Shown piece after piece: positions 1 through 8,889 of a stretch of DNA of 32,481 bases. The translations under genes were made by a program, and so were the position numbers. The notes below the pieces were generated by a model that was not told where the DNA came from, ran no database searches, and was given only the letters and a program-made list of their open reading frames with translations. Source of the stretch: Chromera velia (Eukaryota; Sar; Chromeraceae); assembly GCA_018398765.1 (NCBI GenBank), contig JAHBMJ010001232.1:420-32900 (forward strand). The letters run 5' to 3'. Within the stretch, counting starts at the first letter, position 1. Each line of letters begins with the position of its first letter.

Positions 1-110
1 CTCAACAGGGAACCAGACAGGCAGGTGATACGAATTTTTTTCTTTTTTTTTTTCTTTCTCCTTGGCATTGAATAAGCAAGAAGAGAGAGACAGACAGAGA
101 GACAGACCGC

Positions 111-1100
111 TTAATTGCCTGACCTGCAATCCGCATTGTTCCACGTGAAGAGCAGTTTGGGGAGCGGCTGTACGACGAGACACACGATGTTGACTCCTGA
201 GTCGGGGAGCTCAGGAGCGGTCTGGCAGAGGAGCTCCACCACCTCCAGGAGAACCGAGAGCGCCCAGAATGTGTACACATCCTCTGCCTCTTTCTGAGTG
301 TCGCACCTGCATATCAATATATGCAAAGTGTGAGTACGTCTCTGTGCTTCGCTGTGTCTGCCTTCTGTACGTGGGAAGGCAATGTGTGAGGATCTATCGG
401 TCGATCGGACGATCGAGCGCAGCTCACAGAGAAGATGCATGCAGAGAGTGGATTAATTCATGCAGCACATGCAGTGGAAATCGCGGGGTATACCGAAACA
501 CGACTGGCACCACAGCTAGGCAGACCTCAGGGTTAGTGCCTCGCCGATGGCGGTCGTGCCCGATGGGTCGGCAGAAGAGCCTGCAGGCAGGCATAAGCAA
601 GGAGGGGAGGGGGTACTAATACAAGTGAGAAGTGCATGGGGAGAAGAAACAAAGAAAGAATCAAACTAGCGAGACAGAGACATAGACAGAGAGAGAGAGT
701 GCAGCTATAGGACGGAAAAAACATAAATTGAATCAAAACAGGCAGAAGACCAGCCAGGCACATACATTCAGGGAGGATCCGCACTCCCAATGGAAGAAAG
801 AAAGCTGAAATCCCTGAGAGACGACAAAAGGGGGAAAAGAAATCAAGAAAGAAATAATGGAAAGAAAGAGAGATACAAAGAAACGAAAAAAAATGAGAGA
901 GGGCCTACCAGGAGGAAAGAGGCGATCGAAACCAGAACCTGCACAGGTGTCATGCAGCAGACGGAATAGAAAAGCCAACAAAACAAAGAACTCAAGGGCA
1001 AACAACCCAGTCGACCTGCCTCACCAAAACGTTTTCCCCAGCCAGTCCCCGAACCAACAACGTTTCGTCTATTTAGACTTGAAAGACGTCAGCCAGCTGA

Positions 1101-1197
<97 letters not shown>

Positions 1198-3183
1198 CAA
1201 CCACACATAGAGATACAAAAAAAACATACACCCGCACATAGAGATACAAAATACAGAAGACATCTTCCCGCACTCGCTCAAACCCCTTCTACACACCCAC
1301 ACAGACAGCCCACCCAATTGGCCTTTGCACCAACTGAATGACCCCCCATGAATGCCCCCACCCACCCACTTTGCTTGAATCGGACAAAATCCATCTACCC
1401 GATGTTCTCTGACACCTGGAGAAATGGCTGGAAGGGAACAACTGTCTGCAGCTCGGAAGAGAGAGAGAGAGAGGGAGAGAGATGACAGAAGAAGAGAAAC
1501 TTTAGAGAAGAAAGGGCACAAATCGGCTGGTGTCTATTTGTCAGGGTCATTCTTTTTCTCCGCTTCATGCCTTTTTCTCTGTGTCCCTTTTCTTTCTTGT
1601 TTCCAATGCCTTCTTTTGATCTCTTCCCACAACTACAAAAGTGAGTCTTGAGGTCAGGCCAAGCCAAGCCAAGCGTAGGTGTTCCTCAGAGAATAACGCC
1701 ACCGGACTGAAGTTCAGTCTGTATGCTTATGTGTGACGAAAGTACGTATGTGCGTGTCTTTCTGTCCATCTGTCTCTCTTTCTGTCCATGTCTGTCTGTC
1801 TTTTCAGACCCTCCTAGCTACCCAATGGACAAGCAGCAGCCCCACGTACGTACCTCAGACGCGTAGCCGCTCAGGTTGGCCAGCTGCAGGTCGAGAGTGG
1901 GTGCCTGTAGGGGTTTCTGTCCTCCTTGTATGATGATCTCCTCGAGTTCCTCCTCTGTGAGGCCATCGAGGGAGTCGGGGTCGTCCACTAGGGAGCGGGC
2001 CTGGATCAGAAGAGCCTGCATGGGGGAGGGAGGAATTCATTCATTCATGCAGACACACATCAAGGTTGAAAGGATGACATACAAATACTAAGGTGTCATG
2101 CTTTTGTGAGGTTTCTCCCGAGTTTTTCAGAGCATTTATGCGAATACCCAAACTGACAGACGAACTCAGACTCTTTGTATGAGACCCCAACTTCAGGAGA
2201 AATTCAAAAAGGTCTCTAACAGTCAATAAGCAAGGCTGTGAGCTCACAATCATCCGTTCCCTTTTCTTCTTTCTCTCTCTTCGTCGTTCTGTCCCCCAAT
2301 TTCGATCTTTCAATATGAATACATGCACCCTCTCTCTGGTTGGCCAACTGACCTGCCTCCGGATGTTCAGTTCAGGTGCAAAGTCAGCAGAGGAAACCTC
2401 CACGGGGGGGATCTGGACGTTGTAGAGGCCGATGCCGTCCCAGACCCTTGTCTTGATTTCACTCTGGTCCTCCACCTCTCGTGTGACTTCAAACGATTCC
2501 ACCAGATCGATATTGGCTTCATCAAAAGAGAGATTGAGGTTGACGAGGAAAGGATTGGAAGGGATGCCTTCTATGAGTTTGTCCAAGGACCCCCCAAAGT
2601 ATTCAGAAAGACCGTCGAATGTGTTGTTGTCAGGGAGGAAACTTTCTTCTGTGAAGAGACCCTTTACAGAGTCTGGGAGGGAGGGTCTCCCGATGTCAAT
2701 GGAACAAATGTTCAAGTTGGAAAAGCCATAAGCGGCTGGAAGCCCGTCACGGCTGCTGTCATCACTAATGCTGGAAGAAATTCTGTGCAACACTTCCACT
2801 TGAGGTTGCGTTGGGTAGGCAGGGGGAAAGAGAATTCTTGCATCCGGGTGGTCGCTTTGCAGACGTCGGCTTCGTGCTTGGGCTCTCTGTGGGGGCCGAA
2901 GAGACTCTGCCTTTTCCTTCTGCTCTGTGAGTCTGCGCAATGAGGTGGGACGTAGTGCGGCACACGCCACCTCGATGAGATTGGCGGCGGGGCCCAATTT
3001 TTGGAGGCGACGGGAGAATTGGTCAAAGTCCTTGGCAGAGAGATCGAACTGGGTGTTTAAAGCTCTTGCTTAAGATTAAAAACACTCGCGAAGTGCCCTT
3101 GTGTCAGCTGCAACACCCGCATACGAATTGGACGCAAGCACTAACAGGAAAAGAGGGCACACCACCTTCCTGATGCCGATCAT
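111..3183 (-). CDS. Predicted secreted protein, paralogue A of a head-to-head pair (function unknown)
   Basis: Not recognised as a known family. Exons on the minus strand: 3183-2353, 2015-1846 (or 1854), 306-111. The start ATG at 3183 opens a signal peptide with a hydrophobic core (VCPLFLLVLASNSYAG). The mature part shares with the gene at 4037: a Leu/Cys helix region (DLSAKDFDQF versus TPADFQTVV), a basic Arg-rich stretch, the motif FPPAYPT followed by a Ser-rich segment, a PSLP block, and CDTQKEAED versus CDTEKEARD near the end. Donors are CAG|GTCAGTT at 2352 and either GAG|GTACGT (exon end 1854) or AC|GTGGGG (exon end 1846); only the second keeps the conserved CDT motif in frame. The frame ends at TAA 111-113, but a TGCAG|GTCAGG donor at 124 could lead off the window. 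Two in-frame TAA codons (3078-3076, 3072-3070) interrupt exon 1 unless a 21-base intron (3085-3065) is removed. It could therefore be a decaying copy. Confidence 0.62.
307..1845 (-). other. Long intron of paralogue A with compound microsatellite
   Basis: This 1.5 kb stretch separates the last two visible exons of the minus-strand gene. No reading frame in it looks coding. It holds purine-rich sequence on the plus strand at 640-900 and a compound (TC)n(AC)n(TA)n microsatellite at about 1101-1196. The acceptor on the minus strand is TATGCAG at 313-307. Confidence 0.5.
1101..1196. repeat. Compound (TC)n-(AC)n-(TA)n microsatellite
   Basis: Dinucleotide runs change from TC to AC to TA with little interruption. 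The run lies inside the long intron of the minus-strand gene and produces several spurious open frames. Confidence 0.9.
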
Positions 3184-4036
3184 GTTTCCCACTGGCACTT
3201 GACTGTGAATTCTTTTGTTCCGCTTCCGTCTACTGTTCAAAGTATAAGAGAAGTGTCAAAAAAAGGTACAAAACGACGAAGGAAACAAGGCGTTAGGATA
3301 AAGTTTCAGTTTGACCGAGTTAAAACAACCGTAAGATCAACAGCAGTACATAGGTGTCGTGTCCCAAGACTCCCAACCGAACTGCCACGGAGTGTTGCAC
3401 GAAAGTCACTGTAAAGTTCACGAGAGACAGACCACTACTGGCATATATACACCATTTCTGATCGTCAGAATGGTTCCCACAGTCTTGCTTTTATAGTAGT
3501 CTGTCGGGAATTGACACTCATGCACTCCAAGAAATAGAAGCAACCCGTACATGTATTAATAGATCGATCCATTCGGTTTTTGTTTCATCGATCGTTGCAC
3601 ATGCATGCACGCGATGTGTTGCATGATGTGTTATATAGATGATGTGTTGCATGATGTGTTGCACGATGTGTTGCGTGTACGGTGTGTTGCATAATGTGTT
3701 GCATGATGCATGTCTTACATGATGTCCATGTTGCATGATGTGTTGCATGATAGCACGTCGCATGATGTGTTGCATGATGTGCATATTGCATGATGTGTTG
3801 CATGCTGTCGATATACACATGTCATTGCAGTCCCCATCGATCATTATGACAGAGGCAGGGCATGAGACAAGAGAAATGCAGAAGGTGTACAGAAGTTTCG
3901 TTTGTAAAGTGCTTCTAGTTCTTTTCTTCTGGGCCGTGTGTTGCAATTCATCAAAGCGTGCTCCCGGAGGGAATTAACTCCGAAACAACACAAGCGATGG
4001 GTGGGACCAAACTGTGTCGTGTCAGTCCCAGAAACA
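3184..4036. promoter_or_regulatory. Shared upstream region of the divergent paralogue pair
   Basis: The 853 bases between the two divergent start codons (3183 minus, 4037 plus) must hold the promoters of both paralogues. No TATA box stands out. The middle is a degenerate 12-base minisatellite (3603-3812) rich in ATGCAT and GATGTG. The rest shows no convincing coding frame. Assignment as a bidirectional promoter is inferred from gene orientation only. Confidence 0.45.
3603..3812. repeat. Degenerate 12-base minisatellite (GATGTGTTGCAT)
   Basis: The unit GATGTGTTGCAT recurs more than ten times with substitutions and small spacers (for example TATAGAT and ACGGTGTG variants). It lies between the start codons of the two divergent paralogues. 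The spurious frames across it encode HHATH-type repeats. Confidence 0.85.
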
Positions 4037-5578
4037 ATGATAAGACCTCTTCTACCCTTGTTGTTCCTTCTAATTCCCTCTTGTGAGGGGTCTGTGACAG
4101 CAGACTTTCTCTTTGAGTGTCTGCAGAGGCAAGGGGATGCAGCAGGATTTGATATGAAAGGGGCAACACCTGCAGACTTTCAGACTGTTGTTCAGAAGAT
4201 CGAAAAGATGCCTTCTGTCGTTGCCGATCTCGTCAAGACTTCGTGCGACACTCTGACACCTGAAGCCTTGGAGAGTCTTGTCGGTGGCGCAAAGAATTCA
4301 AAAACTGTTCCTGATCCCCAGATCGAAAGTTTGACTTCAAGACGAAGAAGGCGCCTTTCTCCCACAGGTTCAAGAAGACTGTCCCCAACCGGCAGCTCCA
4401 ATGCATTTCCACCTGCCTATCCTACAAGAGATCTTGTGGAATCCCTATACTCCCTCTCCTCTGAATCCTCGGTTGAGAACGCGGGCATTCCTGTTGTGTT
4501 TGGTACCGACAATTTCCAACAAGACGGTGTGAGCCTCCTGAACCCCCAAGTAGATGTCGGATGTCAGAACGAGCTAGGCCATTCCGTCCTTGCCGGAGCT
4601 CTCCGCCCTTCTTGCCAACAACTCACGGGGCCTCGATGGCATCTCTACCAACGTCCTCGGGACACTCCCGAACCCTCTCTCCGATTTTATACAGTCAGTC
4701 AGTTACTCTTTCTCTCTCCACTCCCTCCATCCACAAACTCAAAGTCCCCAAGCAAAGACTTGTTCTTTGCTCATGCGATTCCAAACGCGACTCTCCAAAT
4801 GAGTGCGGCCCGCCATTTTCCCCCGATTTTGTCTGTGTTTTCTATTGCAAGTACAGAAAGGGACTCCCAGCATTAATTTATGCACACCATCCCCCCCCAA
4901 ATTACTTCCTTGGCCTGACAGGAACTTTGAGCTGGGCTCTGTTCCTTTTGTCGGTGGACCTGGAGCCCCTGATGAGATCACTCTTCCCAACGGATCGCTC
5001 TCGACCCAGACGCCTTTGAGCTCGCTCTTCGACTTTACCTGCGTGGGGGGAAACGCCACGGGGGGAATTGCGGAATTGACAGAGGTCCCCCAGAAGTTCA
5101 ACTTCAACATCACTAACGGGTTCCAACTCGTCCAGAGAACCCTGTTTGAGATTGTCGGCCCGGACGCAGGGAACGGATTCGACCGGGTCTTTCCTGTGGG
5201 GGAGCAGGCGGACCTCTCGGACACAGACGCGCTGAATGCGCAACTTGAAAACAGGTCTGACATATGGTGTGCACACCCTACGGACAGACAGACAGGCAGA
5301 TAGATGCACAGAAGGAGGGAGGGGGCAGAGTTGAAAAGGGAAAAGACTTTCAACTCCGAATTCAGCCTCCGATTGAAACACCGAAGAACATTGAGATTCC
5401 AGAAACGACGGCAGCAAGCGCAGAAGCAAGAAATGCAAACGTCAGCAGCAGGCTCTGGCCCTCTTCTCTGTCCGACTGACTGCACGACAGTCATGGTGAC
5501 TACGTATGTGCTTTTCACAGAGTTCGACTGTCTGTCAAGGATGTCTCGATGGAAATCGGCGATCAAGTCATTCATGCT

Positions 5579-5622
<44 letters not shown>

Positions 5623-5893
5623 GAGTTCACCGAGCTAGGTTGCCTTCCTCTGCATGCATGTGTTTGTGTTGTTTGCGTGTGTTTGTTCACTGAATGAATG
5701 CAGATGTGACACAGAGAAAGAAGCCAGGGACGCGAAGGCTCTTTTCGCCTCCCGTTTTCTCCTCGACGTTGCGGACCTCATATGTGATGTGGCTCCGGAG
5801 ATCACCAAGGTACAGGTGAGTACGTCAGCATAGAGCCTACATAATTCATTCATTGTATGCACATCCTCGTGACAGACAAAAAGACTCCGTTCC

Positions 5894-5927
<34 letters not shown>

Positions 5928-6597
5928 ACTCACACGCACACAGAGTCTCACATGTAACTTATTCTTTGACGGGTGTTTCTGGTATTGCATGTGCTTGCAA
6001 ATCGATGTGGCGTGTCTGATCCTCCGTCCGCTGCCCTCTCTTCTCGTGCGCCTCGCAGACCTTCATGTGGATCAGTGCGGCCTCCAGGTGAGGGGCTCTC
6101 TCAGGACAGTGCACTGGGATGCGATCTAGAGCGGTCTGATCTCGACTCAGGGAGACTGAGGTTCAATTTGATTTGTAGTTCACGTATCAACTGCGAAATG
6201 TTCTGGAGAAGGACAGTGCGCACTCAGAGCATAAGGGGGAAAAACGAATGTGGAAAAAGATCCAGAAAGTCGCGAAGTGAATTCGTATGTGCGAATGGCT
6301 CTTGTCCGTTTGACGAATCTATCTCATTCTGTTCTCTCGATTGTCCCGATGTTTTCGTCTAATATCCTCTTGTCTCCCTCTTTGTGTGTGCGTGGGTATG
6401 TCTGTCTATCTATCTATCTTTCTATCTGTATACATTCCTATCTCTCCGTCTGTTTACATCTGCTGAGCTTTTTTGTTGACTGCATGACAGCGCACACGCA
6501 CCCATGCATGCAGGACGGCATCGTAGACGGCGCAGAGATCCAGGCTCTGTTTGAGAACACAAAGACCGCCCTTGATGAGGTCGACTCGTTGAAATAA
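4037..6597 (+). CDS. Predicted secreted protein, paralogue B of the head-to-head pair (function unknown)
   Basis: Not recognised as a known family. Exons: 4037-4549, 4578-4693, 4922-5254, 5704-5819, 6059-6087, 6514-6597, giving about 396 residues with all phases agreeing. The ATG at 4037 starts a clear signal peptide (LLPLLFLLIPSCEG). Then come a Cys-containing helical region, an Arg-rich patch with a tandem SRRLSPTG repeat (near residues 105-120), the motif FPPAYPT, the PSLPELSALL block, an Asn/Phe-rich middle and CDTEKEARD near the C terminus. These blocks match the minus-strand gene ending upstream. The first intron (4550-4577) would be only 28 bases; without it the frame leaves the conserved PSLP block. 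The donor at 4694 is CA|GTCAGTC. The gene ends at TAA 6595-6597, directly before a strong donor (GTGAGTGAG), and the frame stays open beyond it. The mature protein probably acts outside the cell or in the secretory pathway. Confidence 0.68.
5584..5622. repeat. (GA)n microsatellite
   Basis: Uninterrupted GA dinucleotide run inside the intron of paralogue B between exons ending at 5254 and starting at 5704. Confidence 0.9.
5898..5927. repeat. (TGTC)n microsatellite
   Basis: Seven or so TGTC units in the intron between 5820 and 6058. Similar TGTC runs recur at 11709-11740 and 15307-15320, always in introns. Confidence 0.85.
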
Positions 6598-6896
6598 CTG
6601 GTGAGTGAGTGAGTGGAAGCCGCGGTCTGGGTTTGGGGGTGCCTCTGTCTCTCTGTAGTTCTCTGTCTGACTGAATGGTTTCCGAAACCTAGACTAGACT
6701 CCGTGTGCTTGTGTCTGTTTGTCTGCTGTGTGTCTGTCTATTCAGCTTAGTTTGTTGACGTCTCCTCAGATACCCTCGAAGAAGTAGTGGGACTGTTTGT
6801 CTGTCGCTCCTTTTGCGTGTGTAAACGTGCCTTCGCGTAAGTGGCCGCTTTAGTGTTTGTGTTCTTTCTGCTTCGGAATTGTGGTTGTGGTTGCAG

Positions 6897-6947
6897 ATTG
6901 AGGACCAACACATGGACCTGCAGCTACTGGTCAGCTGCCTGTCCTAA
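6897..6947 (+). CDS. Possible extra 3' exon of paralogue B
   Basis: After acceptor GTTGCAG the frame reads IEDQHMDLQLLVSCLS and then TAA. It would join in phase 0 to the preceding exon at either GAG|GTCGAC (exon end 6579, giving TALDE-IEDQH) or CTG|GTGAGTGAG (exon end 6600, after an in-frame TAA). An internal GTCAGC at 6930 could act as a donor to the block at 7261. The sequence looks like amphipathic helix. It may be coding, alternative or 3' UTR. Confidence 0.35.
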   Translation: MEDQHMDLQLLVSCLS

Positions 6948-7260
6948 TTCTGGAGGGCTCCTTGAATGCACTCACTGATTACTGCCAGGCTGGGTTGGGT
7001 ATGCAGTCATCAGCATTTGCATTACAGATCGCTCGCTGCAGGAGCCTTTGTCTGTTTGTTTGCTCTTCGAAAGATGCACCCCTTCACGGAACCCTGTCAG
7101 ATTGTGTGTGTGTGTGTGTGTGTGTGTATGCATCTGCCGGCGATCCTCTGCAATTAAGACATCTATTTTCTCCGGCTGTGAAGCAACATAAGTTCGCGTC
7201 TCTTTTTGCCCTTTCTTTCTTGTCGATTGATCGATCGAATGGTTGCATGGATGGATGCAG

Positions 7261-7398
7261 AGGGAGGAGCGGCTCTAACTGATCGCCTCTGCTCTGGGGA
7301 CTGTCTCCCTCTCTGGGTCCTCCTCCTCAAGTGTGGGGGGGGAGTTGGAGATGCGGGTGGCACGGGTGATCGGAACGCTCACACACGGCATTCAAGAG
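7261..7398 (+). CDS. Possible coding exon with an in-frame TAA
   Basis: Bounded by GATGCAG (7254-7260) and GAG|GTATGA (7399), this 46-codon block reads REERL-TAA-LIASALGTVSL, a Ser run, then GELEMRVARVIGTLTHGIQE. Apart from the TAA at 7276-7278 it looks like helical protein and is phase-compatible with the block at 6897. Alternatively CTAAC here is an intron branch point, the following pyrimidine tract leads to CAAG, and the exon starts near 7333. Weak evidence either way. Confidence 0.25.
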
Positions 7399-7560
7399 GT
7401 ATGAATGTGGGGTCAGCGGTGAAAGCAAGCGTCGGTCTCTTTGTGGAGGAACATGAACGTCGTCGTTTGACTTCATTTGTCGTTCTGATAATTGTAAAGG
7501 GGGTCTCCCACGAGTAGTGAGTGGAAGAGGGAGAGTATTTGGGGATGGTGGGGGTAAGGC

Positions 7561-7627
7561 GTGTGTGTGCGTGTGGGTGCACATATGTATCCATGTATGT
7601 ATGTGCGTGCACGTATGTATGTATCCA

Positions 7628-7671
<44 letters not shown>

Positions 7672-7842
7672 TGTATGTGTGTGTGCACATATGTATCCAT
7701 GTATATGTGTGCGTGCACGTATGTATGTATCCATTTGTGTGTGTGTGTATGTGTGTGTGTGCATGTATGTGTGTGTGTGTGTGTGTGTATGTGCGTGTGT
7801 GTGTGTGTGTATGTGTGTGTGTGTATGTGTGCGCGTGTGTGC

Positions 7843-7882
<40 letters not shown>

Positions 7883-7905
7883 CTGTATGTGTGCGTAAGC
7901 TCAAA
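7561..7905. repeat. Large (GT)n satellite with duplicated spacer
   Basis: About 345 bases of GT/TATG repeats. A non-simple spacer containing GCACATATGTATCCATGTAT and CGTGCACGTATGTATG occurs twice (about 7578-7632 and 7685-7735), so the array grew partly by duplication of a unit of about 107 bases. The open frames on both strands here (CVCVCV and HTHTHT) are artefacts. A smaller (GT)n lies at 7105-7128. Confidence 0.9.
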
Positions 7906-8160
7906 GTCAAGCCGGGGTGTTTAGATCCATCAGATGTGCAAGGTACACCAGGCGCAGTGCTGGGCCAGTCTGATGCCCCCGAGGGAACGGCAGGCCTGAC
8001 CTCTAAAAGACGAAGTGTGATCAAACGTGTGACGAAATGTGACTGCTGCCGCATGGCCGGGCTCCCTCCGTGGTCGGTAAGCCCCAGTCGCACCGTTCCT
8101 CTCGATAGAAGGTGCGAAGGTGAAAGAATTGAACGCAGACGATCGCCGATCATGAAGTGA
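7906..8160 (+). CDS. Possible 3' exon, unassigned
   Basis: Directly after the GT satellite a plus-strand frame reads [20 protein letters not shown], then [20 protein letters not shown], and ends in an Arg-rich tail at TGA 8158-8160. Composition is unlike the surrounding repeats and may be the C-terminal exon of the upstream gene or of a lost gene. The opposite strand is also open here, so the direction is uncertain. Confidence 0.25.
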   Translation, partial: VKPGCLDPSDVQGTPGAVLGQSDAPEGTAGLTSKRRSVIKRVTKCDCCRMAGLPPWSVSPSRTVPLDRRCEGERIERRRSPIMK

Positions 8161-8609
8161 ATGATCGAGCTTCCAAAGCAACGCACCTCAAGGAGTGAGG
8201 TCAAGACAAAAGTTTAGAAGATACACTGATGCATCAAAGCAATGGAAGTAAAGAAACTAAGTTAAGGGAAGCTCTTGGGAATGAAGTGTCCGCTGTTGAC
8301 TGCGTGTGAGAATTTGAATATTGAGACAACACTGAATCCATAAAACACCACCCACTCACTGCATACAAAGACAAAATATGTATTCTTGCCTCTTTCAGTA
8401 GTTTTTGCTCTGTTTTGATTGGCTGATGGCTGGTTGGTGAAATGAATGAAAGTTGAGTAGACGTCAACGTGTAGATTAGGATAGCAAGAACCTCCGGCAC
8501 CTGGACTTCATAAAACTTCGTCGACGAGTATACTGGAAAGTGAAGACACCTATAGATCCTTTTTATGCCTACCGAGGGGCAAACGAGAACTCGGTACAAT
8601 TATGCTGAA

Positions 8610-8742
8610 TTGAAGGCGCGTAGAACCGCCTTCGTAAGAGAGGGGCACGTGTTATATCGTACTTTGAAGGCGAAGGAGACGATGTTAGTTTTGAAGGTGC
8701 GTAGAAGCACCTTATTGAGGAGAGGGCATGTGTTACGGTCTA
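8610..8742. repeat. Two hairpin-forming direct repeats
   Basis: Units start at 8610 and 8691 (81 bases apart), each about 53 bases. Both contain a seven-base stem: GAAGGCG(8612-8618)/CGCCTTC(8627-8633) and AAGGTGC(8694-8700)/GCACCTT(8707-8713), with GTAGAA in each loop. A C:G pair in the first is T:A in the second, so pairing is kept while the sequence changed. A partial unit (TTGAAGGCGAAGG) lies between them. Confidence 0.6.
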
Positions 8743-8842
8743 CTCAGACCACAACTTAAGTCTTTGATCATTCTGAGACGTTTTGCTGTATGTTTCCTTT
8801 GGCAGACATCACGAAAATCATAATGAATAAAGTGAGAGCAGG

Positions 8843-8889
8843 TGGCAGACTGAGAAGCGGAAGGTCCCGGGTTCGATTCCCATCTCTAC
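8843..8889 (+). ncRNA. tRNA-like internal Pol III promoter, probable SINE head
   Basis: TGGCAGACTGAG (8843-8854) fits a tRNA A box and GGGTTCGATTCC (8869-8880) is a near-perfect B box. The spacing of 27 bases is too short for a full tRNA (about 44), no anticodon arm can be folded, and the T stem has only three pairs. It is therefore not a functional tRNA, but more likely the head of a tRNA-derived SINE or a tRNA fossil. Confidence 0.5.

Noticed and set aside
1069-1521. Minus-strand 150-codon frame
   Set aside because: Much of it is translation of the CA/TA microsatellite and of GA-rich sequence; no splice or domain support.
3603-3812. CRISPR-like array
   Set aside because: Units are short, degenerate and contiguous without unique spacers, in a eukaryotic context.
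3518-3946. Minus-strand 142-codon frame with HHATH repeats
   Set aside because: It is the translated 12-base minisatellite.
6151-6160. Ten-base microexon joining exons 6059-6087 and 6514 of paralogue B
   Set aside because: Not needed: using the GTACGT donor at 5820 makes the phases agree without it and gives a VN match to paralogue A.
7379-7924. Several long frames on both strands (CVCV and HTHT repeats)
   Set aside because: They are translations of the GT satellite and open in many frames at once.
8843-8889. Functional tRNA gene
   Set aside because: A-to-B-box spacing is too short, there is no anticodon arm, and the acceptor and T stems do not pair properly.
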